From: Sva-07 sp963715825
GTDB lineage: Bacteria > Actinomycetota > Acidimicrobiia > Acidimicrobiales > Ilumatobacteraceae
Length of the DNA: 64,000 nucleotides
Direction of reading: 5' to 3'
Assembly: GCA_963715825.1 (NCBI GenBank)
Contig: CAVQSI010000037.1
Coordinates: forward strand, 199,480-263,479
Both the position numbers and the translations under genes were made by a program. This document shows positions 8,655 to 17,903 of this stretch, one piece after another. The notes under the pieces were generated by a model, which saw only the letters and a program-made list of their open reading frames with translations, made no database searches and was not told where the DNA came from. Position 1 is the first letter of the stretch; each line of letters starts with the position of its first letter.

Positions 8655-11564
8655 GTGGCTGCGAAGAAGATCAGGATCCACGAGCTCGCGAAAGAGCTCG
8701 GGATGACGAACGCCGAGGTCCTCGACCTCTGCGGTGTGCTCGGCGTCGCCGCCAAGGGCCCGTCATCCTCGCTCGCCGAAGCGTATGCCGACATGGTGAC
8801 CCGTCGCGCCGAGCGTGACGGGTTGACCCGCGACGAGCAACCCGAAGAGGCCAAGCCCGTCAAGAAGGCGGCCGCCAAGAAGAAGGCGCCTGCCAAGAAG
8901 CAGGCCGCCGGCGACTCGGCCGCGAAGCCGAAGACGGCCAAGAAGCCGGCGGAGACCGTCGACGCTGCTCCGAAGGTGGTCGACGAGCCGACGGAGAGCC
9001 CGGTCGAGTCCGCTCCGGTGACCGAGCAGGCCGAGGCGACGCCGACCCCGGCTCCCGTGGCCGAAGCACCTGCCGCGCCCGCCGAGGCGGCTCCCGTCGT
9101 CGAGACGCCCGCTGCTCCGGCTGCTGCCCCCGCTCCGCCCGTCACCCCCGAACCGCCGGCATCGCCTGAACCCCAGGTCGCCGAGCCCGAGGTCGTCGTC
9201 GAACCTGCGGCGCCCGCGCCAGCCGAGCCGGAACCGTCCCCTGCCCCCGTCGTCGAGACACCTGCTCCGGCGCCTGCCCCGGCCTCCGCCGACACGTCAG
9301 ACGCATCGTCGCGGGTGATCTCCAGTGGACGTCCCGCCGCTGACGGCCGTCCGCCCGAGCAGCCGGCCGCACCCACCGAGGCTCGCCGTCCGACCCCCGA
9401 GCGCCAGGACGGCGCGCCCGCCGAGCGTCCGTTGTCGCCGAGCGGCAAGGCCATTCCGCCGCCTCCCGGCCGGCCCTTGTCGCCGAGCGGCAAGGTCATC
9501 CCGCCGCCTCCCGGCTCAGCGCGTCCCGCGGCCCGTCCTGGTGGCGGCCCCGGTGGTGCTCGCCCGCGTCCGGGTGGGTTCACGCCGCGTCCTGGTGGCG
9601 GCCCCGGCGGTGGCGGCCCCCGCCCAGGCGGTGGCGGTCCCGGTGGTGGCGGCCCAGGCCGTCCAGGCGGCAATCGTCCCAGCGGTCAGCGGCGCCCGCC
9701 GCGTCGTACCGGTCGTCGGCGTCGTCGTCGCGACCAGGACGACCTGCAGCCACAGTTCACCACCTACACGTCGTCCGACGCTCCCGTTCCCGAGGGCGTC
9801 GTCATCATCGAACGCGGTGTGTCGGCACAGGAGTTCGCTCCCAAGCTGAACCGCACCGCTGCCGATGTCGTGCGCTTCCTGCTCAACAACGGCGAGATGG
9901 TCACGGCCACCATGACGCTCGCGGACGAGCAGATGGAGCTGTTCGCGCTCGAGGTCGGCGCCGAGATCCTCCTGGTCGAGCCCGGTCAGCAGGAGGAGGT
10001 CGAGCTGCAGAAGTTGTTCGACGACTCCGACGACGACGAGATGCAGGAGCCGCGTCCGCCGGTGATCACCGTCATGGGCCACGTCGACCACGGCAAGACC
10101 ACGTTGCTCGACCACATCCGTGGCGCGAACGTCGTCGACGGCGAGGCCGGCGGCATCACCCAACACATCGGTGCCTATCAGGTGCAGAACGAGCACGGCT
10201 CGGTCACGTTCCTCGATACCCCGGGTCACGCGGCGTTCACGCAGATGCGTGCTCGCGGTGCCGACGCCACCGACATCGTGGTGTTGATGGTCGCCGCCGA
10301 CGACGGCATCATGCCGCAGACGATCGAGGCCATCAACCACGCCCGAGCGGCCGACGTGCCGATCGTGGTGGCGGTCAACAAGATCGACAAGGAGAACGCC
10401 GATCCCCAGCGCGTGCTGACGCAACTCGCCGAGTACGAACTCGTCCCCGAGTCGTGGGGCGGCGACACGATCGTCGTCGAGATGTCGGCGCTGCAGGGCC
10501 TCGGCGTCGACGACCTGATCGAGCAGTTGCAGGTCGTGGCCGAACTCGAAGAGCTCACGGCGAACCCGACCGGTCGCGCCAAGGGCATCGTCATCGAAGC
10601 CCAGCTCGACAAGGGACGCGGCCCCGTGGCCACCGTGCTCGTCGACAAGGGCGAGCTCAAGGTCGGCGACCCCATCGTGGCCGGTGCTGCGTGGGGCAAG
10701 GTCCGAGCGATGATCAACGACAAGGGCGAGCAGGTCAAGGTGGCCGGCCCGTCCACGCCGGTACAGGTGCTCGGGCTCTCGCTCGTGCCCGAAGCCGGTG
10801 ACGAGTTCCGCGCCGCCCCCGACGACAAGATCGCCCGTACGGTCGCCGAATCGCGGGAGTTGCGCCTCAAGGCGAAGCATCTTCGTGAGGACGCCCGCGT
10901 CAAGACGGGCACGAAGCTCGAAGACATCTTCGCCCAGATCCAGTCGGGCGAGAAGGCGGCGGTCAACCTCATCCTCAAGGCCGACGTGCAGGGTTCGCTC
11001 GAGGCGGTCACCGAATCGCTGCGGCGTCTCGAACGTGACGAGGTCGACGTCAGTTTCGTGCATCGCGCCGTCGGCGGGATCACCGAGAACGACATCACCC
11101 TGGCCAACGCCACGAACGCCACGATCATCGGCTTCAACGTGCGTCCCGACGGCAAGGCCCGCAAGCTCGCCGAGCAGGAAGAAGTGGAGATCCGTACCTA
11201 CGAGATCATCTACAAGCTCCTCGAAGACATCGAACAGGCCGTCATCGGCATGCTCGAGCCCGAATTCGAAGAGCAGGTCACCGGCGAAGCCGAGGTCCGC
11301 GAGATCTTCCGGGTGCCGAAGCTCGGTGCGATCGCCGGTTGCTATGTGCGCTCGGGTGTCATCACCCGTGGCTCCAAGGTGCGCTTCCTGCGTGACGGCA
11401 CGATCATCTGGAAGGGCGACATCACGTCGCTCAAGCGGTTCAAGGACGATGCGCGCGAGGTCCGCGAGGGCTTCGAGTGCGGTATCGGCCTGTCCGACTT
11501 CCAGGACCTCAAGTCCGGCGACCTCATCGAGACCTATCAGGACGTCGAGATCGCTCGCACGTGA
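8655..11564 (+). CDS. infB: translation initiation factor IF-2
   Basis: A 969-residue GTPase that brings fMet-tRNA to the 30S subunit. The N-terminal IF2N helix domain (KIRIHELAKELGMTNAEVLD) is followed by about 330 residues of low-complexity Ala/Pro/Lys then Gly/Pro/Arg sequence, including a near-repeat of LSPSGKAIPPPPG. A second IF2N domain precedes the G domain, whose motifs are GHVDHGKTT (near residue 475), DTPGHAAF and NKIDK. Domains II, III and the tRNA-binding C-domain follow without interruption. Start GTG 8655 follows a GAAAGGTTGAA site. It is the fourth gene of the rimP operon. Confidence 0.96.
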   Translation: MAAKKIRIHELAKELGMTNAEVLDLCGVLGVAAKGPSSSLAEAYADMVTRRAERDGLTRDEQPEEAKPVKKAAAKKKAPAKKQAAGDSAAKPKTAKKPAETVDAAPKVVDEPTESPVESAPVTEQAEATPTPAPVAEAPAAPAEAAPVVETPAAPAAAPAPPVTPEPPASPEPQVAEPEVVVEPAAPAPAEPEPSPAPVVETPAPAPAPASADTSDASSRVISSGRPAADGRPPEQPAAPTEARRPTPERQDGAPAERPLSPSGKAIPPPPGRPLSPSGKVIPPPPGSARPAARPGGGPGGARPRPGGFTPRPGGGPGGGGPRPGGGGPGGGGPGRPGGNRPSGQRRPPRRTGRRRRRRDQDDLQPQFTTYTSSDAPVPEGVVIIERGVSAQEFAPKLNRTAADVVRFLLNNGEMVTATMTLADEQMELFALEVGAEILLVEPGQQEEVELQKLFDDSDDDEMQEPRPPVITVMGHVDHGKTTLLDHIRGANVVDGEAGGITQHIGAYQVQNEHGSVTFLDTPGHAAFTQMRARGADATDIVVLMVAADDGIMPQTIEAINHARAADVPIVVAVNKIDKENADPQRVLTQLAEYELVPESWGGDTIVVEMSALQGLGVDDLIEQLQVVAELEELTANPTGRAKGIVIEAQLDKGRGPVATVLVDKGELKVGDPIVAGAAWGKVRAMINDKGEQVKVAGPSTPVQVLGLSLVPEAGDEFRAAPDDKIARTVAESRELRLKAKHLREDARVKTGTKLEDIFAQIQSGEKAAVNLILKADVQGSLEAVTESLRRLERDEVDVSFVHRAVGGITENDITLANATNATIIGFNVRPDGKARKLAEQEEVEIRTYEIIYKLLEDIEQAVIGMLEPEFEEQVTGEAEVREIFRVPKLGAIAGCYVRSGVITRGSKVRFLRDGTIIWKGDITSLKRFKDDAREVREGFECGIGLSDFQDLKSGDLIETYQDVEIART

Positions 11565-11599
11565 TCGGCCGATCGGGTTCGTCCCGGTAGGTTGCACCG

Positions 11600-12244
11600 A
11601 TGGCTGCCGACCTCGACTTCTTCTTCGATCCCGTCTGCCCGTGGGCGTGGATCACGTCGCGCTGGGTGGTCGAGGTCAGTGAGCAGCGCCAGTACGAGGT
11701 CGACTGGCGGTTCATCTCGCTGTGGATGCTGAACGAGCACAACACCCAGGAGTGGTACACGCCGCAGTACCGGGCGGGCCACTACTTCGGCCAGCAGGGG
11801 TTGCGCATCGCCGACTCGATCCGTCTCGGCGATGACGACCCCTCCGGAGTCGGCCGCTTCTACACGGCCTTCGGCGAGGCGCTCCACGTGGGCGGCCAGC
11901 GTGAGGCCGCTCGTGGCGACTCGCTGTCGTGGTACGCCGGTCTGCTCGCGGGCGCCGGATTCGACGCGGCACATCTCGACGCCGCCGACGACGAGTCCCA
12001 CGACGAGTACATCCGCGCCGACACCGAGCTGGCGTTGAGCCGCACCGGCAAGGACGTCGGCACGCCGATCCTCACGTTCCATCCCGGCGCCGACAACGAG
12101 GCGAGCTTCTTCGGTCCCGTGATCTCCAAGGCGCCCCGTGGCGTCGAGGCGGTCGAGCTCTGGGATGCGGTCGAGAAGCTGGCCACCATGTCCGGCATGG
12201 CCGAACTCAAGCGATCCAACCGGGTCGCCCCCGACTTCACCTGA
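11600..12244 (+). CDS. DsbA-fold mycothiol-dependent reductase-like protein (Rv2466c type)
   Basis: A 214-residue protein starting with a short strand and the active-site region FFFDPVCPWAWITSRW. This matches the Rv2466c group of mycothiol-dependent oxidoreductases, whose motif is CPWC. Here the second cysteine is Ala, leaving a single nucleophilic Cys at about residue 14, compatible with a monothiol mechanism. A helical insertion typical of DsbA folds occupies the middle. TAGGTT 6 nt before ATG 11600 suggests a leaderless transcript of its own inside the ribosome-assembly cluster. rbfA begins 14 bp downstream. Confidence 0.82.
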   Translation: MAADLDFFFDPVCPWAWITSRWVVEVSEQRQYEVDWRFISLWMLNEHNTQEWYTPQYRAGHYFGQQGLRIADSIRLGDDDPSGVGRFYTAFGEALHVGGQREAARGDSLSWYAGLLAGAGFDAAHLDAADDESHDEYIRADTELALSRTGKDVGTPILTFHPGADNEASFFGPVISKAPRGVEAVELWDAVEKLATMSGMAELKRSNRVAPDFT

Positions 12245-12258
12245 TCGAGGAACGATTC

Positions 12259-12702
12259 ATGGCAGGCAAGCGCAGCAGCCGGAGCAACACCCCGAAGTAC
12301 TCGCGCAGCGCGCGGGTGAGCACGACGTTGCAGGAGATCATCGCCGACGAGCTCGTACGGATCGACGACGAGCGGCTCACGTTCGTGACCGTCACCGGCA
12401 TCGACGTCGACCCCGAACTGAACCGGGCGATCGTCTTCTTCGATTCACTGGCAGACGAAGACGGCGACGAGGAGATCCTCGAGGCGTTCGCCGATCATCG
12501 GATCCGGTTGCAGGCGTCGATCGCCAAGCAGATCCGAGCGAAGAAGACGCCGATCCTCGATTTCCGGCCCGACATGGTCATCCGGTCGGCGGCGCGGATC
12601 GACGACATCTTGAAGTCCGACCAGGCGCGTCTCGAACGCGAGGCGTCAGCGCCTGCCGACACGCCTGACACACCCGATACGCCTGACGCCGCCGAGGGCT
12701 GA
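12259..12702 (+). CDS. rbfA: 30S ribosome-binding factor RbfA
   Basis: A 147-residue KH-like protein that binds the 5' region of 16S rRNA during late 30S maturation. The family core runs from VSTTLQEIIADEL through PELNRAIVFFDSL to the KKTPILDFRPD segment near residue 100. The C-terminal tail has Asp-Thr-Pro repeats (DTPDTPDTPD), a lineage-specific extension. ATG 12259 is preceded by GAGGAACG. The TGA overlaps the truB start as TGATG, indicating coupled translation. Confidence 0.92.
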   Translation: MAGKRSSRSNTPKYSRSARVSTTLQEIIADELVRIDDERLTFVTVTGIDVDPELNRAIVFFDSLADEDGDEEILEAFADHRIRLQASIAKQIRAKKTPILDFRPDMVIRSAARIDDILKSDQARLEREASAPADTPDTPDTPDAAEG

Positions 12703-13568
12703 TGGCCCGCCGCAAGCCGGCGACCACCCACGGGATCGCCGTCGTCGACAAACCCGCCGGGGTGACGAGCCACGACGTGGTCGGGATGCTGCGTCGCCGG
12801 TTCGGTGAGCGTCAGGTCGGCCACGCCGGCACGCTCGATCCCGACGCCACCGGTGTGCTGGTGGTGGCGGTGGGCAAGGCGACTCGGCTGCTGCGGTTCG
12901 TCGAGAAGACCCGCAAGGGCTACACCGGCGAGGTCGTCCTCGGGTCGGCGACCTCCACGCTCGACGATTCCGGTGACGTGCTGGCCTCGTTCGACATGTC
13001 GGCGGTCACGCTCGACGACGCTCGCCGCGCCGTGGCCGATCACCTCGTCGGCGACATCGAGCAGATCCCCCCGATGGTGTCGGCGATCCGCGTCGACGGC
13101 AAGCGGCTCCACGAACTCGCCCGCGAGGGGATCGAGATCGAACGGGCGCCACGGCCCGTCACGATCCACCGCTTCGACGTGATCGACTGGGCCGCCCCGG
13201 GTGTGCTGGCGATCGACGTCGAATGTTCCGCCGGCACCTACATCCGCACCCTCGCCGACGATCTCGGACGACTGCTCGGTGGGGGAGCGCACCTGCGTCG
13301 TCTTCGTCGCACGCACGTCGGCGAGTTCACGATCGCCGAGTCCGCGCCGCCCGACGAGTGTGAGCTCCTCCCGGTCGAGAGCGCGGTGCGAGCGCTCGAT
13401 GCGGTCAGCGTCGACGACGATGTCGCCGCGCTCGTCGGCAACGGACGTGTGCTCGACGCCTGGGAGGGCGAGGGGCCCTGGGCCGTGTTCGGCCCGTCGG
13501 GCACGCTCCTCGCGGTCTACGAGGCATTCCGCGGCCAGGCCAAGCCTGCGGTGGTGCTGCCCCCGTGA
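12702..13568 (+). CDS. truB: tRNA pseudouridine(55) synthase
   Basis: A 288-residue enzyme that isomerises U55 in the T-loop of tRNAs. Diagnostic features are DKPAGVTSHDVV near the N-terminus, the catalytic Asp in HAGTLDPDATGVL (about residue 46), the KGYTGEVVLG motif and CSAGTYIRTLADDLG. The length fits actinobacterial TruB without a full PUA domain, although a short C-terminal domain is present. Its start overlaps rbfA by one base. Confidence 0.95.
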   Translation: MARRKPATTHGIAVVDKPAGVTSHDVVGMLRRRFGERQVGHAGTLDPDATGVLVVAVGKATRLLRFVEKTRKGYTGEVVLGSATSTLDDSGDVLASFDMSAVTLDDARRAVADHLVGDIEQIPPMVSAIRVDGKRLHELAREGIEIERAPRPVTIHRFDVIDWAAPGVLAIDVECSAGTYIRTLADDLGRLLGGGAHLRRLRRTHVGEFTIAESAPPDECELLPVESAVRALDAVSVDDDVAALVGNGRVLDAWEGEGPWAVFGPSGTLLAVYEAFRGQAKPAVVLPP

Positions 13569-13606
13569 TCATGTGCCCGGTGGCGTCGCCCCGATAGCGT
13601 TGCGTC

Positions 13607-14548
13607 GTGCTCGTCGTGACCGACCTCCAGCACTGCCCGTGGGCAGATGAGCGAGCGGTCATCACCATCGGCGCCTACGACGGTGTACATCTCGGCCATC
13701 GCGCCGTGATCGATCAGGTGCGCAGGCGTGCCGAGGAGGTCGGTGCCAAGTCGGTCGTCGTCACGTTCGATCGCCACCCCGCCAGCGTGGTGCGCCCCGA
13801 GTCTGCTCCGCGCCTCCTCACCGGCACCGAGCAGAAGATGGAACTGCTCGGATCGACGGGCGTCGACGCGGTCGTGGTCGTTCCGTTCGACGAGACCCAG
13901 GCCGCCGAGAGCCCCGAGTCGTTCGTCGATCGGGTGCTCGTGCGTTGCCTCAAGACGCGTGTCATCGTCGTCGGCGAGGACTTCCACTTCGGCCGCCACC
14001 GCGACGGCAACGTCGACCTGCTCCGCAAGGTCGGCGTCGAAGCCGACTTCGACGTCGAGCCGATGCAGCTCGTCCAACGCCTCGACGGCATCGACGAGCC
14101 GATCAGCAGCACGGCGATCCGGCGGGCGCTGGCAGGCGGCGACATCAAGCGCGCCAATGCGATGCTCGGCCGGTCCTACGAAGTGCTCGGTGAGGTGTTC
14201 ACCGGCGATCAGCGCGGTCGACTCCTGGGGTTCCCCACGGCCAACGTCGCGGTGCCGTCGGGGATGTGTCTGCCTGCGGACGGGGTGTATGCCGGGGTCT
14301 ACGAGCGTCCGGACGGTGGCCTCTACGGCTGCGCGATCAACCTCGGTCGGCGCCCGACGTTCTACGAGCACGCCGATGCGTCACTGCTCGAAGCGCACCT
14401 CCTCGACGTCGACGTCGACCTCTACGGCGAGACCGCTCGGGTCCGCTTCGAACACTTCCTGCGCAGCGAGCGCAAGTTCGATGGCGTCGATGCGCTGATC
14501 GCCCAGCTCGGCCTCGACGTGTCGAGCGCCCGCGACCTGCTCGCCTGA
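13607..14548 (+). CDS. ribF: bifunctional riboflavin kinase/FAD synthetase
   Basis: A 313-residue protein. The N-terminal FMN adenylyltransferase domain has TIGAYDGVHLGH (the GxFDGxHxGH nucleotidyl-transfer motif, with Tyr for Phe) and ISSTAIRRAL. The C-terminal riboflavin kinase domain carries GFPTANV and the INLGRRPTF segment. It converts riboflavin to FMN and FAD. Start GTG 13607 lies 6 nt after TAGCGT, a -10-like box, so transcription is probably leaderless. It is the last gene of the ribosome-maturation cluster, as in many bacteria. Confidence 0.95.
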   Translation: MLVVTDLQHCPWADERAVITIGAYDGVHLGHRAVIDQVRRRAEEVGAKSVVVTFDRHPASVVRPESAPRLLTGTEQKMELLGSTGVDAVVVVPFDETQAAESPESFVDRVLVRCLKTRVIVVGEDFHFGRHRDGNVDLLRKVGVEADFDVEPMQLVQRLDGIDEPISSTAIRRALAGGDIKRANAMLGRSYEVLGEVFTGDQRGRLLGFPTANVAVPSGMCLPADGVYAGVYERPDGGLYGCAINLGRRPTFYEHADASLLEAHLLDVDVDLYGETARVRFEHFLRSERKFDGVDALIAQLGLDVSSARDLLA

Positions 14549-14560
14549 ACGGCGTCGAGA

Positions 14561-15775
14561 TCAGCCGGCGGCGGGCCAGATGACCGTGGCGTCGGCGTCG
14601 TAGATGCGGTCGAGGATGTCGCTGAGGAACTCGGTGGCCGTGGGCGTCTCGGCGTCGCCGAAGAGTCCGACCTCGGCGTAGGTGTCGAGTTCGTTCTGGA
14701 GGGCGGCAGCGTCGGCGACACCGAAGCCGGTGCCCGCCGGGGTCAGCTCCGAGATCAGCGCCGCGTCGGTCGCCCAGCGGAACACTTCACCCTCGGGGGA
14801 CAAGAAGTTGGGGTTGCCGCCCGAGTTGATCAACTCGAGGGCGGTGTTCGCTGCGGCTTCGGGGTCGGCGATGGCATCGGCGAGGCCGAGCATCGTGGCG
14901 CGCATGAAGTCCTCGGCGGCGGTGGGGTGTTCGGCGATGAAGTCGGCGTTGCCGTAGATGATGCCGAACGAGCCGGGGATGTCGTAGTCGAGCGGATCGA
15001 ACAGGTCGAAGTCGATCCCCGCTCGTTCGAGCGCGCCCGGCTCGTTGCTCTTGTAGCCGGGGAATCCGTCGATCGACTCGATGGCGATGTGGGCGACGGG
15101 GTCGAACCCGTCGAGCAGCACGGTCTCGTAGTCCTCGTTCTCGACCAGGCCGGCGGTGGCGAGCATGGCGGCGACGCTCGGTGGCAGCTTGCCCTTGACG
15201 CCGATCGTCGAGCCCGCCAGGTCACCGAGTTCGGTGGCGACGCCCGGCTTGACGATCAGCGAGTCGATCGCCGTCGGCCCTTCCACGGCGGTCACGACGA
15301 AGTCGGTGTCGTTGGCGGCGGCGAAGGCAACGACCTCGCTGAACGATCCGCCCGACGCGAACTGTGCGTCGTTCTCGGCCACCAAGGGATAGTTGGCCGT
15401 CGAGAAGCTCGGCGTGATCTCGACGTCGAGGCACATGTCGTCGTAGTAGCCGTTCGCATCGGCGACGATGACGTCGACGATCGATGCCGTGGCGGCGAAG
15501 TCGAACCCGGTGAGGTAGGTGATCGTGCCGGCGGCCTCGTTGGCGGCGCAGCGGTCGGCGGGGAACGCTTCGCCCCCGACGACCTCGGAGCCGACGGACG
15601 GCGTGGTCGTGGTGTCGGTGTCGGTCGTCTCGGTGCTGTCGCTCGGCTCGGTCGTGGCCGTGTCGTCGGTCGTGCCCGTGTCGGCGGAGTCATCGGTCGA
15701 CGAGTCGTCGCTGCCGCACGCCGCGAGGGTGACGACGGCGACGAGTGCGAGAGCAAAGGGGGTGCGCAGACGCAT
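14561..15775 (-). CDS. NMT1/THI5-like ABC transporter substrate-binding lipoprotein
   Basis: A 404-residue protein with an N-terminal signal and lipobox (TLAACGSDD) followed by an Asp/Thr/Ser-rich linker to about residue 70, then a type II periplasmic-binding fold. The segment TGFDFAATASIVDVIVADANGY resembles the ligand-domain start of NMT1/THI5 proteins that bind pyrimidine thiamine precursors, nitrate, taurine or sulfonates. The substrate cannot be fixed from sequence; no TPP riboswitch elements were found upstream. ATG 15775 was chosen because it directly precedes the signal peptide. The permease ends about 100 bp upstream. Confidence 0.85.
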   Translation of the reverse strand: MRLRTPFALALVAVVTLAACGSDDSSTDDSADTGTTDDTATTEPSDSTETTDTDTTTTPSVGSEVVGGEAFPADRCAANEAAGTITYLTGFDFAATASIVDVIVADANGYYDDMCLDVEITPSFSTANYPLVAENDAQFASGGSFSEVVAFAAANDTDFVVTAVEGPTAIDSLIVKPGVATELGDLAGSTIGVKGKLPPSVAAMLATAGLVENEDYETVLLDGFDPVAHIAIESIDGFPGYKSNEPGALERAGIDFDLFDPLDYDIPGSFGIIYGNADFIAEHPTAAEDFMRATMLGLADAIADPEAAANTALELINSGGNPNFLSPEGEVFRWATDAALISELTPAGTGFGVADAAALQNELDTYAEVGLFGDAETPTATEFLSDILDRIYDADATVIWPAAG

Positions 15776-15872
15776 CGGGGATCCAGTTCTTCCAGGGGAA
15801 AGGGGACAGTGCATGATGCCACGAACTGTGGGCACCGACGCAGCCACGAACCAATGGGGGAGGCGGGACTGG

Positions 15873-16637
15873 TCAGGACCGTTGCGAGGCGTGCCACTTC
15901 AACAGGCTGCGTTCGAGCACGGAGATGATCACCAACCCGATGATGCCGAGCAGCGCTGCCGACGTGATCGTGGCCCACAACGTCTCGGCCTGGTTGCTCG
16001 CCGCGGCCGTGCGCCCGATGGCGCCCAGACCCTCGCGGGTGAGCGCCGAGCCTTCGGCGAAGTACGCCGCTGCGAGCCCGAGGCCGAGCGCGAACCGCAG
16101 CGTGGTGAAGATCGACGGCAGCGACGCCGGCAGGCGCAGCCGCCAGAACACCTCCCAGGGGCGAGCGTCGACGCTCGCGAGCAGTTCGCGAGCGGCGGGA
16201 TCGGCGGACTTCATGCCGCCGACCACCCCGAAGGTGAACACGGGGAACGACGTGAACGCCACCAGGAACAAGATCGTCGGGGCGCCACCGTCGAGCCACA
16301 GCACCACCGAGGTGATGTACGCGACCCATGGTGTCACCAGGATCAGGATCAGGACCGGCTGGGCCGCCTCCTCGACGAACCGTGATGACGCCATCAACGC
16401 CCCGACGACGATCGCGCAGGCCATCGAGATCGAGAGCCCGACCACCATGTGCCAGCCGGTGGTGATTGCGTTCGACCAGTAGAAACCGGGTGCCTCGGCG
16501 AGCTCGCTGATGATCTCCGATGGCGGCAGCAGCACGAAGCGTCGGATGTCGAAGACCTGGACCGCGGCTTCCCACAGCACACAGAACACGACGATGCCGA
16601 CCACCGGCGCCACCACGCGTCGCACCTTCGGGCTCAC
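15873..16637 (-). CDS. ABC transporter permease (NitT/TauT type)
   Basis: A 254-residue membrane protein with about six hydrophobic segments and the BPD_transp_1 signature around SVDARPWEVFWRLRLPASLP, where the EAA loop contacts the ATPase. It belongs to the same importer as the flanking ATPase and binding protein. Start GTG 16637 overlaps the ATPase stop as GTGA; the open frame extends upstream only as a shadow of the ATPase gene. Confidence 0.88.
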   Translation of the reverse strand: MSPKVRRVVAPVVGIVVFCVLWEAAVQVFDIRRFVLLPPSEIISELAEAPGFYWSNAITTGWHMVVGLSISMACAIVVGALMASSRFVEEAAQPVLILILVTPWVAYITSVVLWLDGGAPTILFLVAFTSFPVFTFGVVGGMKSADPAARELLASVDARPWEVFWRLRLPASLPSIFTTLRFALGLGLAAAYFAEGSALTREGLGAIGRTAAASNQAETLWATITSAALLGIIGLVIISVLERSLLKWHASQRS

Positions 16638-17398
16638 CGGCGCATCCCGTCGCTCAATGCCGCCCGCAGCCGGGTGGTCGTGTGGAAGAACTGGTCGGTG
16701 TCCTCGAGCTGGGGCAGTCGCGGGTGCGCGAGATCGATCGCGATGTCCTCCGCGATCGCGCCGGGCCTCGGCGACATCACCGCGACGCGGTCCGACAGGA
16801 ACGTCGCCTCCGGGATCGAGTGGGTGACGAACAGCACGGTGGTGCCCAGCGGTTCGCACAGCCGACCGAGCAGGTGGCGCATGTCGGTGCGGGTCATCTC
16901 GTCGAGGGCGGCGAACGGTTCGTCCATCAGCAGGATCGGCGCGTCGATCGCGAAGGCGCGGACCAGTCCGACACGCTGCTGCATGCCACCGGACAGCTCG
17001 TGCGGGTAGGCCTCGCGGAAGTCGCCGAGGCCGACCTCGTCGAGCAGATCGTCGACCGATGCGCTCGGCGTGGTCGGCGACGCCCGCCGGTTGATGTCGA
17101 GCAACAGTCGAGCGTTCGCCTCGACGGTGCGCCACGGGAGCAGCGCCGGCGACTGGGGGACGAAGCCGATCTGCTTGTGGCGGCGCGCCTCGGTGGGCGT
17201 CATGCCGTTGACGACGATCTCGCCGGTCGTCGGCGGTTCGAGGCCGGCGATCAGGCGCAACAGCGTGGTCTTGCCGCACCCCGACGGACCCAGGAGCGTG
17301 ACCGTCTCGCCCTCGCCGACGGTGAGATCGACCGGTGCCAGTGCGTCGAGTGATCCGAACGACTTCGCGACGCTGCGCACTTCGATCCGGGCCGACAC
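16634..17398 (-). CDS. ABC transporter ATP-binding protein (NitT/TauT type)
   Basis: A 254-residue ATPase with Walker A GPSGCGKTTLL near residue 40, a Q-loop, the ABC signature LSGGMQQRVGLVRAF, Walker B ILLMDEPFAALD and the H-switch VTHSIPEA. It energises the importer encoded downstream on the same strand. GTG 17398 gives the normal family N-terminus (VSARIEVRSVAKSFG); longer readings into the rpsO promoter region look non-coding. The gene order is ATPase, permease, binding protein. Confidence 0.9.
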   Translation of the reverse strand: MSARIEVRSVAKSFGSLDALAPVDLTVGEGETVTLLGPSGCGKTTLLRLIAGLEPPTTGEIVVNGMTPTEARRHKQIGFVPQSPALLPWRTVEANARLLLDINRRASPTTPSASVDDLLDEVGLGDFREAYPHELSGGMQQRVGLVRAFAIDAPILLMDEPFAALDEMTRTDMRHLLGRLCEPLGTTVLFVTHSIPEATFLSDRVAVMSPRPGAIAEDIAIDLAHPRLPQLEDTDQFFHTTTRLRAALSDGMRR

Positions 17399-17463
17399 GA
17401 CGGCCGATGGTACTTCCGGCGCCCAGAACTCCCCGGTCCGTCGCCTGTTCGAGGCCGGTTCCG

Positions 17464-17492
17464 TTGTGGAGCGGGCGTCGTGGCCGTAGCAT
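17464..17492 (+). promoter_or_regulatory. putative rpsO promoter
   Basis: TTGTGG (17464-17469) and TAGCAT (17487-17492) are separated by 17 bp, a good sigma-70-type spacing. It lies in the divergent gap between the ABC ATPase gene and rpsO and would give a leader of about 115 nt, which ends with a tandem GCACCGACGAA repeat before a GAAGAAGG site. Confidence 0.5.
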
Positions 17493-17613
17493 TGCCAGGT
17501 CCGTTCGGGCTGGGTTCTCCGGCGCGGGCGCGATGCACACGGGCGCCATCCGGCATCCGATGCGACCCTCTGACAACGCACCGACGAAGCACCGACGAAG
17601 AAGGCGACACACC

Positions 17614-17892
17614 ATGGCTGACATTGCCGACACCACGCCGAACACCACGGCGACCATCGAGAAGTACCGCACGCACGAGTCCGACACCGGCTCACCCGAG
17701 GTGCAGATCGCGCTGCTCACCGAGCGCATCACGCACCTCACCGAGCACCTCAAGACCCACAAGAAGGACCACCACAGCCGTCGCGGGCTGCTGATGCTCG
17801 TCGGCCGTCGCCGCCGCATGCTCGACTACGTCAAGCGGATCGACGTCGAGCGCTACCGCAAGATCATCGCCGATCAGGGCCTGCGCCGCTGA
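17614..17892 (+). CDS. rpsO: 30S ribosomal protein S15
   Basis: A 92-residue protein with the S15 core HESDTGSPEVQIALLTERI and the C-terminal KKDHHSRRGLLMLVGRRRRM that binds the central domain of 16S rRNA. A few extra N-terminal residues (MADIADTTPNTT) precede the core. ATG 17614 follows a GAAGAAGG site. pnp lies downstream, the classical rpsO-pnp arrangement. Confidence 0.97.
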   Translation: MADIADTTPNTTATIEKYRTHESDTGSPEVQIALLTERITHLTEHLKTHKKDHHSRRGLLMLVGRRRRMLDYVKRIDVERYRKIIADQGLRR

Positions 17893-17903
17893 TCCAGCGG
17901 CGC
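17883..17903 (+). terminator. hairpin overlapping the rpsO stop codon
   Basis: GCGCCGCTG and CAGCGGCGC are perfect 9-bp arms around ATC. The stop codon lies inside the stem. No T-run follows, so this may be an mRNA 3'-end stabiliser or processing site in the rpsO-pnp transcript rather than a full terminator. Confidence 0.45.

Noticed and set aside
6776..9673. 965-codon open frame antisense to nusA-infB
   Set aside because: It is the complement of the Pro/Gly/Ala-rich IF-2 region and NusA, with no start context and no domain.
15776..17613. TPP riboswitch for the THI5-like importer
   Set aside because: No CTGAGA or ACCTGAT-like thi-box elements were found upstream of the ATPase, permease or binding-protein gene on the minus strand.
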